A DNA stretch of 64,000 nt from WRGT01 sp942493035 (GTDB taxonomy: Bacteria; Spirochaetota; UBA4802; UBA5550): the NCBI GenBank assembly GCA_942493035.1, contig OW818666.1, positions 186,001 through 250,000 on the forward strand. The letters are read 5' to 3'. This document shows, one piece after another, positions 9,337 to 17,387 of the stretch. The notes beneath the pieces were generated by a model, which had not been told where the DNA came from, did not search any database, and saw nothing but the letters and a program-made list of their open reading frames with translations. The stretch's first letter is position 1. Each line of letters opens with the position of its first letter. The position numbers were made by a program, and so were the translations under genes.

Positions 9337-10524
9337 ATGGGAAGAGATGTTTACCTCGACAATAATGCTACAACAATGGTTCCCGATGAAGTGCTTAACG
9401 CAATGTTCCCTTTTTATAAAGAGAAGTACGGCAACGCTTCGAGTATGCATACCTTCGGAGGCCGTGTTGCGAAGGATATGGAGCACGCGCGTCATCAGGT
9501 TGCACTGCTCCTCGGCGCGGATAACGACTATGAAATCACTTTTACCGGGAGTGCCACTGAAAGCGACAATCTCGCTATACGTGGGATCACCTCATACTAT
9601 CGTGATAAAAAACATATAATAACATCAACTGTTGAGCACCCCGCTGTGCTTAATATGTGCAAACAGCTGGAGAAAGAGGGCTACAATGTAACCTATGTTC
9701 CTGTAAACAGTGAAGGTGTTGTGGATCTTCAGTTTCTTAAAGATGCAGTTACTGAGGATACTGCACTTGTATCGATAATGCATGCAAATAATGAGACAGG
9801 TGTAATTATGCCTGTTGAAGAGATAGGCGCGTTTCTAAAAGAGAAGGGCGTCATGTTTCATATAGATGGAGTTCAGGCTGCTGGTAAAATCCCTGTTGAT
9901 GTAAAGAAGCTCAATTGCGACCTCTATTCAATATCTGCACATAAGTTTCACGGACCTAAAGGTATAGGCGCGCTTTATGTAAGGAAGGGATCAAGGATGA
10001 GGCCGATGATTTTCGGGGGTCATCAGGAGAAGGGGAGACGCCCCGGAACTGAAAATATTCCAGGAATTGTCGGGATGGGTATGGCGGCCGAGCTTGCCAT
10101 GAATCATCTAAAAGATATGGCCGGTGTTGCAAAACTCCGGGACAAACTTCAGGAAAATATTCTCAAAACTATTAAGACTTCAACAGTAAACGGACTTAAT
10201 GCGCCGCGTACTCCTAATACACTTAATGTTTCGTTTGAATTCATTGAGGGAGAGTCTATTCTTCTCTATCTCGACAAACAGGGAGTTTATATCTCAACCG
10301 GTTCTGCATGTTCAAGCGGTTCACTGGAGCCGTCTCATGTTCTTCGGGGAATGAATCTTCCTTTCTCGAAGATTCACGGATCGATAAGATTCAGTCTCAG
10401 CAGATATACAACAGAGGATGAGATTGATTATACGCTAAGTGTTCTTCCCGATGTAATAAATACTCTTCTCACTATCTCCCCGTTCTGGGATAACGAGAAG
10501 CAGGAAGGAAAAATTCCGGAGTAG
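9337..10524 (+). CDS. nifS: NifS/IscS-type cysteine desulfurase
   Basis: 395 residues. PLP-binding Lys203 in SAHKFHGPKG, the HANNETG motif, GTENIPGI, and catalytic Cys325 in GSACSSGSLEPSHVL on a long loop, as in class I desulfurases. It converts cysteine to alanine and passes persulfide to NifU, encoded immediately upstream with an AGGTGA site in between. The pairing supports a dedicated two-gene Fe-S operon. The downstream membrane protein is only eight bases away and may be co-transcribed by chance. Confidence 0.95.
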   Translation: MGRDVYLDNNATTMVPDEVLNAMFPFYKEKYGNASSMHTFGGRVAKDMEHARHQVALLLGADNDYEITFTGSATESDNLAIRGITSYYRDKKHIITSTVEHPAVLNMCKQLEKEGYNVTYVPVNSEGVVDLQFLKDAVTEDTALVSIMHANNETGVIMPVEEIGAFLKEKGVMFHIDGVQAAGKIPVDVKKLNCDLYSISAHKFHGPKGIGALYVRKGSRMRPMIFGGHQEKGRRPGTENIPGIVGMGMAAELAMNHLKDMAGVAKLRDKLQENILKTIKTSTVNGLNAPRTPNTLNVSFEFIEGESILLYLDKQGVYISTGSACSSGSLEPSHVLRGMNLPFSKIHGSIRFSLSRYTTEDEIDYTLSVLPDVINTLLTISPFWDNEKQEGKIPE

Positions 10525-10532
10525 AATAATTT

Positions 10533-11036
10533 ATGAACATAAAGGGACAATTCTCCATACTTGCGCTGTTTCTTCATATTCTGCTTATTGCAGTTTCTAT
10601 CGGCGCTTACAGGGGAATGTCGCCTATGTTCATCTCCGGAGAGATAACTTCCGGAGATCTGCTTTTTTACATCACTGTTCCGCTTTATGTTCTTTTTACA
10701 CTCTACGCGGTTATTTCGCCATTTGTAAGTATTAAAAATATTTATATCGATGATTCTACAATTGTTTATAAATACCTTCTGTTCAGAAAGAGTTATCATG
10801 TAAAAGATGTTGAAGGTTATTTTACTATGGAGCTTCCGTCAAAAGATACAACCTACGAGACAATTTATCCCGTAAGCCGCAACAGAATACTCTCTCCAAT
10901 ATCATCGTTTTATCTGTCTAATTATGACGAAGTGAAAGAACAGATTCCGTTCCGGTTTATCGGCAGGGTGAAGTTTTCATGGAAGAATTATATGCTGGTT
11001 CTGCTTTTTAAAAATTATAACGAGCTGGATCTGTAA
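10533..11036 (+). CDS. Small membrane protein with a PH-like C-terminal region
   Basis: 167 residues. Two membrane segments (about 6-33 and 47-70) are followed by a roughly 95-residue soluble part rich in beta-forming residues. IYIDDSTIVYKYLLFRKSYHVKDVEGYF resembles the start of bacterial PH domains seen in other two-TM proteins, but I cannot confirm this. It follows nifS by eight bases. Function unknown. Confidence 0.65.
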   Translation: MNIKGQFSILALFLHILLIAVSIGAYRGMSPMFISGEITSGDLLFYITVPLYVLFTLYAVISPFVSIKNIYIDDSTIVYKYLLFRKSYHVKDVEGYFTMELPSKDTTYETIYPVSRNRILSPISSFYLSNYDEVKEQIPFRFIGRVKFSWKNYMLVLLFKNYNELDL

Positions 11037-11086
11037 GCTGTCTGAATTAGGATTTTCAGGATTAAAAGATTTCATGAAATTGCGGG

Positions 11087-11150
11087 CACGTAGGCATGAG
11101 GCCTGTAGGCTCGTAGCGCGCTACGAGCCTACAGGCCTCATGCCTACGTG
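11087..11150. repeat. 64-bp perfect palindrome with no spacer
   Basis: Two 32-base arms meet at 11118/11119 with no mismatch and no loop (centre TCGTAGCGCGCTACGA; outer ends CACGTAGG/CCTACGTG). It lies between two converging genes. Perfect palindromes this long are normally unstable in bacteria, so it may be a recent insertion, an end-joined mobile repeat, or an assembly fold-back. Outside the centre, the sequence within an arm (GGCATGAGGCCTGTAGGC) is itself partly self-complementary. Confidence 0.9.
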
Positions 11151-11190
11151 TGTCTGCGGTTTTATAATCTAATAATCATATAAATCAAAT

Positions 11191-11382
11191 TCAGACTTTA
11201 AGTTTCTGAACATCTTCAATTGTAAATCCGGTAATCTCTGCTATTTTTTCCGGCAATATATTCCTGCTCAATAAGTCCATAGCTGTTTCCAGAGCTTTCT
11301 GATTTAACTCTTCCTGTATTGCTCTCCGTTTGCTTTCACGAGCCAGCTGTTCGCTGTATGCTTCTAAAGATGATTTTATCAT
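11191..11382 (-). pseudogene. Possible remnant of an Rpn/PD-(D/E)XK transposase-like gene
   Basis: 63 residues, almost all charged helix (QLARESKRRAIQEELNQKA) ending in LPEKIAEITGFTIEDVQKLK, a helical tail like that of Rpn/YhgA-type recombination-promoting nucleases. In-frame sequence upstream stays open for only 15 codons before a TAA, and no nuclease core is found. I read it as the 3' end of a decayed gene, though a small intact protein is possible. Confidence 0.35.
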
Positions 11383-11550
11383 TTTTACTACCTCATGGCC
11401 GGTATATATACTTCGAAAATACTTTTATCAACAAGGCTACCTGCGTCAACCGGCGCTGTCTACTTTTTTTCGTCATTATCAAGCATCATTGGAAAACCTG
11501 AATCAGGTTTTTTTACCTTATTGATATTGTTGAGGAAAATCAATAAAATC

Positions 11551-11579
11551 TTGACTAATAAGTTTATAATTGTTATTAA
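11551..11579 (+). promoter_or_regulatory. Likely sigma70-type promoter for the toxin-antitoxin pair
   Basis: TTGACT at 11551-11556 and TATTAA at 11574-11579 are separated by 17 bases, ending about 30 bases before the antitoxin start. AT-rich surroundings make chance matches fairly likely. Confidence 0.5.
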
Positions 11580-11608
11580 TATAACTTGAATAGAGAAGGA
11601 TGAAAAAT

Positions 11609-11863
11609 ATGAATATAACAATAGAACTTCCCGAGAGCTATAAACTTTATTTTGGTGATTCAGATATTGAATGTGAACTGAAAAAAAACAGTGCTCTCAT
11701 TTTATACAAACAAGGAAAAATTTCTTTATCAAAGGCTTCTGAACTTTCAGAAATGGATATCTATGATTTTACCGCGGAATGTAAAAAAAATCAAATCCCT
11801 GTATTGGAATATTCTACAGAGGAAATTGACCGTGAGTTAGAAAACATTCGAAAAAGAGTCTGA
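11609..11863 (+). CDS. UPF0175-family antitoxin
   Basis: 84 residues from the ATG at 11609, nine bases after AAGGA; an ATG at 11600 sits directly on that site and is less likely. The start MNITIELPE and the helix-turn-helix-like stretch ALILYKQGKISLSKASELSEMDIYDF are typical of UPF0175 proteins, which occur as antitoxins upstream of DUF3368 PIN toxins. It overlaps the toxin gene by one base (TGATG), ensuring coupled translation. It probably binds and represses its own promoter. Confidence 0.8.
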   Translation: MNITIELPESYKLYFGDSDIECELKKNSALILYKQGKISLSKASELSEMDIYDFTAECKKNQIPVLEYSTEEIDRELENIRKRV

Positions 11864-12348
11864 TGCTTTTAATTGCAGACAGTTCATCTTTGATTACCTT
11901 ATCTGTAGCTGAGTCTTTACATTTGCTGGAGCTTCTTTATGGGGAAGTTAAAGTCCCGCTCTCTGTATACAATGAAGTAACGTCAGAGAACAAACCTGAA
12001 TCGGCTGTTCTGCATGAATACTTGAAAGACAGGACCATAAAAGTTTCATCAGATGAAATAGTCATTAAGGACTTTTCTCTTGGGGCTGGAGAGATAGAAG
12101 CAATGATTTTATATAAACGTTTAAAGGCTGATCTTCTTTTAATTGATGACAAGAGAGCCCGAAAAATTGCCGGATTAAATGATATAAAAACCATAGGATC
12201 TCTTGGAGTACTGTTGGAAGCTAAAGAGAGAAAAATGATTCATGAAATAAGACCGGCATTGTTAAAAATATATAAATCTGATATTTATTTATCAGCTGAA
12301 TTGTATAATTATGTGTTGATCAAGTCCGGAGAAAAACCGGTTTTTTAA
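11863..12348 (+). CDS. DUF3368 PIN-domain toxin (predicted ribonuclease)
   Basis: 161 residues. The PIN fold is indicated by the N-terminal acidic start (LLIADSSSLI, Asp6), a conserved Glu in VPLSVYNEV, the motif LGAGEIEAMILY and LLLIDDKRARK. These match the acidic tetrad used by VapC-like nucleases to bind metal and cut RNA. The upstream overlapping UPF0175 gene is its expected partner. The pair follows a decayed ORF and precedes a REP hairpin, a setting common for mobile toxin-antitoxin cassettes. Confidence 0.82.
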   Translation: MLLIADSSSLITLSVAESLHLLELLYGEVKVPLSVYNEVTSENKPESAVLHEYLKDRTIKVSSDEIVIKDFSLGAGEIEAMILYKRLKADLLLIDDKRARKIAGLNDIKTIGSLGVLLEAKERKMIHEIRPALLKIYKSDIYLSAELYNYVLIKSGEKPVF

Positions 12349-12385
12349 TTCTATATTAATATCGAATTAAAAAATCGGCTAAATC

Positions 12386-12435
12386 CCTTCCCCATCTCAT
12401 CATGGGGAAGGTGCCCGACAGGGCGGATGGGGAGG
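12386..12435. repeat. CCTTCCCCAT-type REP with GGGCGGATGGGG tail
   Basis: Hairpin CCTTCCCCAT-(CTCAT)-CATGGGGAAGG followed by TGCCCGACAGGGCGGATGGGG. Related copies lie at 48634-48762, 53063-53093, 53182-53230 and a partial one at 51579-51606. Found just past the toxin gene. Confidence 0.75.
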
Positions 12436-12456
12436 GCTGATGCGGCGGGACTTGCC

Positions 12457-13278
12457 CTACTTCCAGTGAATCACAGACTCCCTCTTTGGAACCCGATAGT
12501 ATTTGAACAAAGGATATCCTGCAAGCATGGTGCCGAACAGAGCATCGCCTTCAGGCAGTGCAAGTTTTTCTCTCAGCGGTTTCCACTCCATTGCGCACCA
12601 TGTAACGAAACCTCCCCAGCAGCATCCGAGTCCGATTGACGGGGCTGCAAGTTCAAGGTGTGAGAGCGCGATTGTACATGCCTGAGACGCCATGGGATTT
12701 GCTTTCTTTCCGTGAGCGATTACAATTGACGGAGCACTGTGAGTTACAGTGTCTATCCCCATGTCCCAGGCTTTTGTTATCATGTCAAAATGAAACATCT
12801 TCCCCAGGTCGGGTTTATCTTCGAGAGTTTTTTTCATCCAGTCGATTACAACAGATGCAATCTCTTTTACTCCATCTTTATCGCTGATTACGGTCCATTC
12901 AACCGGACGTGAATTGTGACCTGATGGTGCGTATGAAGCCATCTTTATCAGCTGATTCAGTTTGTCTTTTTCAACAGGTGCTTTTTTGAATTTTCTAACT
13001 GATCGTCTTGCTTTCATGTAGTGTTCCATCGCTTCCTGTCCGGGATTTAAATCCGGATTAAGCTCTTCGCAATCTTCAGCTTTCATTGTGCTGAGGTTGA
13101 ATGCGCCAGTGGGGCATACTGCTACGCAATGTCCGCAGTTGATGCAGAATTTTTCCGCACCTCTTACAGGCTCCGGAAAATCTTCGTTCGTTTTCATTGC
13201 TATTATCTGCATAGGGCATTCCATAACGCAGAGTCTGTCTCTTCTGCATTTGCTTTCGTCTATTGTAAAAAGCGCCAT
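12457..13278 (-). CDS. Ferredoxin-nitroreductase fusion protein
   Basis: 273 residues from the ATG at 13278, seven bases after AGGAG; a longer frame to 13470 has no site and an unrelated leader. The N-terminal part carries two cluster motifs: CRRDRLCVMECP (three Cys with an Asp in place of one, as in related proteins) and CINCGHCVAVCP. The rest is an FMN nitroreductase domain (RRSVRKFKKAPV, SYAPSGHNSRPVEW). It should pass electrons from a low-potential donor to FMN to reduce an unknown substrate. It is monocistronic and reads toward the REP hairpin. Confidence 0.88.
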   Translation of the reverse strand: MALFTIDESKCRRDRLCVMECPMQIIAMKTNEDFPEPVRGAEKFCINCGHCVAVCPTGAFNLSTMKAEDCEELNPDLNPGQEAMEHYMKARRSVRKFKKAPVEKDKLNQLIKMASYAPSGHNSRPVEWTVISDKDGVKEIASVVIDWMKKTLEDKPDLGKMFHFDMITKAWDMGIDTVTHSAPSIVIAHGKKANPMASQACTIALSHLELAAPSIGLGCCWGGFVTWCAMEWKPLREKLALPEGDALFGTMLAGYPLFKYYRVPKRESVIHWK

Positions 13279-13471
13279 CTGTTTTCTCCTGAATATCATG
13301 TTTGTAAATCCGGATTTTGCCGGATTTAAGTATAGTCGTCTGATTTGATATTTGAAAATCTGATTGTCATTCTTGTGAATACACTCGTTAAACTCAGCGT
13401 AAGTGCGGGGATCCATTGCTTTAAAAGATCGGATTCCCTTTAATTTAGAAATGACAAGAGTATCAATCATC

Positions 13472-13481
13472 GGGTCAGAGC
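13472..13481. repeat. GGTCAGAGC half-site
   Basis: GGGTCAGAGC followed directly by a small CACTGTGCACAGT palindrome, in the spacer upstream of the nitroreductase. Probably a truncated copy of the REP family at 22311-22370. Confidence 0.4.
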
Positions 13482-13682
13482 ACTGTGCACAGTAAGTAAA
13501 GTATTATAGTTTTTATGTCCATTATAAAAAGATAACATCTCAAAAACCGGTAGAGCTGTTGATCTCCGTCGTGCCCCGGCGCGTCGGAAACATCTTTTAA
13601 CTTCAGTTTATGAGCAATAACAGAAAAAGATATTGATAATAATTTCATTTTTAGTATCATTGTATATATACGGGGTAATTTT

Positions 13683-15491
13683 ATGGCCTTCAGGGAGTTT
13701 AAATCTCTCAAAAAAAACAATTTTAGAGTTATCTGCATATTATCTGCTGCAATTATATTTTCATTTATTACAGGATGTACACTTGAAAAGAACAACAGTA
13801 CCTATGCTGTTTCAGGTGTCGCTGATCTTTCCGGAAACGAATATAGCTCTAAAATTATAGATCTTAACGGTGAGTGGGAGTTTTATCCCGGAGTTCTGCT
13901 CACTCCTGCTGATTTTGCAAATCCTGACAAAAGGTTAAAGCCGCTATTCCTTCATGTTCCCGGTGACTGGAACAGAATTCAGGGAGATAGAGGCATTGGA
14001 ACTTATCGATTAAAAGTTATGCTCCCTTCTGGAGGTATGCACTATTCGATAAAAATTAAATGGGTCAGATCCATATGTAAAGTGTGGGTTGATGATACCC
14101 TGCTTGCAGAGATAGGGAAGATAAAAATTCCAGTGCAGGATTCTATTCCCGAAGGGAACATGACAATAACCGATTTTACCTCTGACAGAAATGTTGTAGT
14201 TTTTACAGCACAGGTTGTTAATTTTCAGGACAGGCGCGGAGGTTTATGCTATCCCGTTTCCATTGGACCTCCGTCTGCAATCTATTCCGCTGAAATATTT
14301 GATACTTTTTTGAATAGTATTGTACTTGGCGCTCTTGCAATTGTAATAATATTTCATTTAACTATACATCTTTATTTCAGGAAGGCTTCATCAAATCTCT
14401 ACATCTCCCTGATCTGCCTGATGGTGATGGTAAGGATTTTTGTTCTCTCAGATTCGTTTTTTATATTTTCTCTTGTTGAACCGCTAGGCTACAGGCTTAT
14501 GATCAAAGCTGAATTTATATCCTTTTTACTTGTTTTTATCTTCTTTCTTAGATTTTTCGTGAAACTCTACTACGCCGGAATCAGCAGCAGAATATACCGG
14601 TTTCTATTATATTTTGGTCTGTCGTCACTGATTTATGTAATCGCAGCTCCTGTGTATTACATAAAATCAGCGCTTCCGCTATTTCAGATTTATATTCTTC
14701 TTGTGGCAATTTATGTGATAACCGGGCCTGTTTTTTCTGCAGTTAAAAAAAAGATGAAGGGGGCCATGATCTATTTTGTAATCATGATCATTGCTTTTTT
14801 TGCTTTTATAAATGATATAGTATATTTTCTTACTAGTATGGGACCGGGGAGTCTGAGCCAGTATATGTTTTTTGTTTTTTTAGCCGGGCATTTCTTTATA
14901 ATAGCGATGTATTTTTCTGAAATTTTCCAGAAGAATGTCACTCTCATTGAAGAAATTGGTGTTGAGAAGAAAATAGTCACCAATCTAAGTTATATATCCT
15001 CCACTGATTCATTGACAGAGCTTCATAACAGACGCTTTTTCGATTCAGTACTGCATACCGTGACAAAAGAATATAAACATGGTGAGTCGCTCTGGCTTAT
15101 TATGTTTGATATAGATTTTTTCAAAAAGGTTAATGATGAATTAGGGCATAATATGGGGGATGTTGTTCTTAAAGAGTTTTCAGCAGTTGTGAAAAAGCTC
15201 ATAAGGACAAGGGATATTCTTGCCAGATGGGGCGGCGAGGAGTTCTGTATTATTGTCGCAGAGATGGATTTGAAGCATATTGAACAGTTTACCGAGAGGA
15301 TAAGAGATTCAATTGAGAAATATAATTTTTCAATTGATAGAACAGTTACAGCCAGTTTTGGAATAGCCCGGTATAAATATGGAGAAACAGCAGAAGAGTT
15401 TGTCCGCAGAGCGGATAGTGCTCTTTATGAGGCTAAAAATACAGGGAGAAACAGGGTTGTTGTAGATTCAGGCTCTGACCCTGTAAGTTGA
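13683..15491 (+). CDS. 7TM-DISM membrane diguanylate cyclase with lipoprotein-type leader
   Basis: 602 residues. The leader ends in FITGC (Cys32), a lipobox. An extracytoplasmic sugar-binding-like domain follows (GEWEFYPG, VPGDWNR, GTYRLKV), then seven membrane helices (about 205-415) and a GGDEF domain with GGEEF at 517-521 and an RTRD I-site just before. It should couple an external ligand to cyclic di-GMP synthesis. The last codons (GSDPVS) are read from a GGCTCTGACCC repeat, so the C-terminus appears to have been supplied by a REP insertion. Confidence 0.9.
   Translation: MAFREFKSLKKNNFRVICILSAAIIFSFITGCTLEKNNSTYAVSGVADLSGNEYSSKIIDLNGEWEFYPGVLLTPADFANPDKRLKPLFLHVPGDWNRIQGDRGIGTYRLKVMLPSGGMHYSIKIKWVRSICKVWVDDTLLAEIGKIKIPVQDSIPEGNMTITDFTSDRNVVVFTAQVVNFQDRRGGLCYPVSIGPPSAIYSAEIFDTFLNSIVLGALAIVIIFHLTIHLYFRKASSNLYISLICLMVMVRIFVLSDSFFIFSLVEPLGYRLMIKAEFISFLLVFIFFLRFFVKLYYAGISSRIYRFLLYFGLSSLIYVIAAPVYYIKSALPLFQIYILLVAIYVITGPVFSAVKKKMKGAMIYFVIMIIAFFAFINDIVYFLTSMGPGSLSQYMFFVFLAGHFFIIAMYFSEIFQKNVTLIEEIGVEKKIVTNLSYISSTDSLTELHNRRFFDSVLHTVTKEYKHGESLWLIMFDIDFFKKVNDELGHNMGDVVLKEFSAVVKKLIRTRDILARWGGEEFCIIVAEMDLKHIEQFTERIRDSIEKYNFSIDRTVTASFGIARYKYGETAEEFVRRADSALYEAKNTGRNRVVVDSGSDPVS
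15471..15481. repeat. GGCTCTGACCC REP half-site inside the end of a gene
   Basis: Overlaps the last codons of the diguanylate cyclase gene at 13683. Same core as 8304, 22311 and 44799. Confidence 0.45.
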
Positions 15492-15522
15492 GTTCTATTT
15501 TTAAATAGTCCCCCATTTTCAG

Positions 15523-15543
15523 GCACAGCGCGAAGCGCTGTGC
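15523..15543. repeat. CACAGCGC-GAA-GCGCTGTG hairpin
   Basis: Nine-bp perfect stem with a three-base loop. The same hairpin with the same leading context (CCCCCATTT.CAGG) is at 35911-35931 inside a larger element, so this is a partial copy. It may also end transcription of the upstream cyclase gene. Confidence 0.75.
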
Positions 15544-15642
15544 TCTTAAAATTTCACTGAACAAAAATAAAATAATATTTGATTAATTATCCTTTAATAA
15601 AAAATATTGAAATAACGCATTTATAAATACGAGGAAAGAGTA

Positions 15643-16953
15643 ATGTTCAATAGAGAAATTGAGTCCATGCCTGTTGAAAAAATGAAGGAGCTTCAGCTCG
15701 AAAGACTGAAGTGGTCCATAAAGCATGCATATGATAATGTCCCATTCTATAAGAAGAAATTCGAAGCGGCAGGTTTTCATCCGGATCAGTTAAAATCTCT
15801 CGATGATATGAAAAGAGTCCCGTTTCTTACCAAGCAGGATATGAGAGACAACTATCCTTACGGATTATTTGCTGTTCCGCTTAGCAAAGTGGTCCGCGTT
15901 CACGCATCCTCAGGGACTACCGGTAATGCCACTGTTGTAGGTTATACCAAAAATGATGTTAATGTTTTTGCCGAGGTTGTGGCAAGAAGTCTTGTTTCTT
16001 ATGGCGTTTCCGAGAATGATGTTGTTCAGATTGCTTATGGTTACGGTTTGTTTACTGGAGGTCTGGGGCTTCATTACGGTTCGGAGAAACTTGGAGCACT
16101 CACAGTTCCTATGTCTGGAGGGAATACTCCAAGGCAGCTTATGCTTATGCAGGATTTCGGAACCACTGTATTCTGTTCAACTCCATCTTACGCTTTAAAT
16201 GTCGCGGATTTTATCGAGAAGAATATGCCCGATTTCAAGATTGAATCGACTAAACTCAGAATCGGAGTATTCGGTGCCGAGCCCTGGACAGAGGAGATGA
16301 GATCTGAAATTGAGAGCAGGCTTAAGATCGATGCTTACGATATATACGGATTGAGCGAGGTTATCGGGCCTGGTGTATCCGCTGAGTGTAAAGAGAAGAA
16401 GGGACTTCATGTTTTTGAAGACCATTTCTATGTTGAAATTATCGATCCTGATACAGGGGAGATTCTTCCCGAAGGAGAGAAGGGCGAGATCGTTTACACC
16501 TCTCTCACTAAAGAGGCTTTCCCCGGAATAAGATACAGGTCGAGAGATATTACTAGACTGTACCATGATAACTGCAGCTGCGGACGGACCCTTGTGAAGA
16601 TGGATAAGGTCTCCGGAAGATCTGACGACATGCTTATTATCAGAGGAGTGAATGTCTTCCCCAGCCAGATTGAAGCGGTGCTCATGGGATTTGAAGGTAC
16701 AGAGCCTCACTACCAGATCGTTGTTGACAGGAAAGGTTCAATGGACGATATTGAGGTGATGGTTGAAGTGAATGAAAAGATATTCTCTGATGAAATTAAA
16801 GTTATGAATAACCTCTCGAAAAATATAGCTGACCGTTTCAGAAGTTCACTTGGAATATCTGCGAAGATTACACTTGTTGAGCCTCAGACAATTCCAAGAA
16901 GTGAAGGGAAAGCTGTGAGAGTAGTTGATAAAAGAAAAGGAGAAGCCGAATGA
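15643..16953 (+). CDS. paaK: Phenylacetate-CoA ligase (aryl-CoA ligase)
   Basis: 436 residues, the usual length of PaaK. Adenylate-forming motifs: SSGTTGNATVVGYT (P-loop), YGLSEVIGPGVS, GRSDDMLIIRGVNVFPSQIE. It activates aryl acetates with ATP and CoA, or runs in reverse. The ATG follows GAGGAAAGAG. It overlaps the next gene by four bases and leads an operon with an ACT protein and IorAB, so it most likely acts in oxidative degradation of aromatic amino acids, handling the arylacetyl-CoA made by the oxidoreductase. Confidence 0.93.
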   Translation: MFNREIESMPVEKMKELQLERLKWSIKHAYDNVPFYKKKFEAAGFHPDQLKSLDDMKRVPFLTKQDMRDNYPYGLFAVPLSKVVRVHASSGTTGNATVVGYTKNDVNVFAEVVARSLVSYGVSENDVVQIAYGYGLFTGGLGLHYGSEKLGALTVPMSGGNTPRQLMLMQDFGTTVFCSTPSYALNVADFIEKNMPDFKIESTKLRIGVFGAEPWTEEMRSEIESRLKIDAYDIYGLSEVIGPGVSAECKEKKGLHVFEDHFYVEIIDPDTGEILPEGEKGEIVYTSLTKEAFPGIRYRSRDITRLYHDNCSCGRTLVKMDKVSGRSDDMLIIRGVNVFPSQIEAVLMGFEGTEPHYQIVVDRKGSMDDIEVMVEVNEKIFSDEIKVMNNLSKNIADRFRSSLGISAKITLVEPQTIPRSEGKAVRVVDKRKGEAE

Positions 16954-17387
16954 ATGTAACCCAGCTTTCAGCTTTTGTAACGAATAAACCGGGACATCTT
17001 CAGAAGGTGCTTAAAGTTTTAGCAGATGAGAATATTAATATTATTACTCTGACTATTGCTGAGACTCTGGATTTTGGAATACTCCGGATGATAGTTAATG
17101 ATCCCGATAAGGGATATAAAGTTTTAAAAGAAAATAATATCACATCGTCAGTGACAGATGTTCTTGCACTGGAGATTGATGATACGCCCGGATCGCTTTA
17201 TAATGCGCTTGATGTATTTGCAAAGATGAATCTCAACATTGAGTATATGTATGCATTTACCGAGAAGCGCGACGGCAAGGCTGTAATGATATTCCGGTTC
17301 GAGGATATCGAGGCAGCAAAAGGTGCGCTTACAGACAAGGGATATAATATCGTGAGAAAGATTGATATAATTGGAGATAATAAATGA
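16950..17387 (+). CDS. Tandem ACT-domain protein
   Basis: 145 residues with two ACT domains: MNVTQLSAFVTNKPGHLQKV... and a second starting near DVLALEIDDTPGSLYNAL. ACT domains bind amino acids; proteins of this type regularly accompany PaaK and IorAB and are thought to sense aromatic or branched amino acids. It overlaps its neighbours on both sides by four bases (ATGA), so translation is coupled. Confidence 0.9.
   Translation: MNVTQLSAFVTNKPGHLQKVLKVLADENINIITLTIAETLDFGILRMIVNDPDKGYKVLKENNITSSVTDVLALEIDDTPGSLYNALDVFAKMNLNIEYMYAFTEKRDGKAVMIFRFEDIEAAKGALTDKGYNIVRKIDIIGDNK

Noticed and set aside
8491..10524. Nitrogen fixation suggested by nifU and nifS
   Set aside because: No nifHDK, nifB or other nif genes are visible; NIF-type Fe-S systems also serve as housekeeping machinery in anaerobes.
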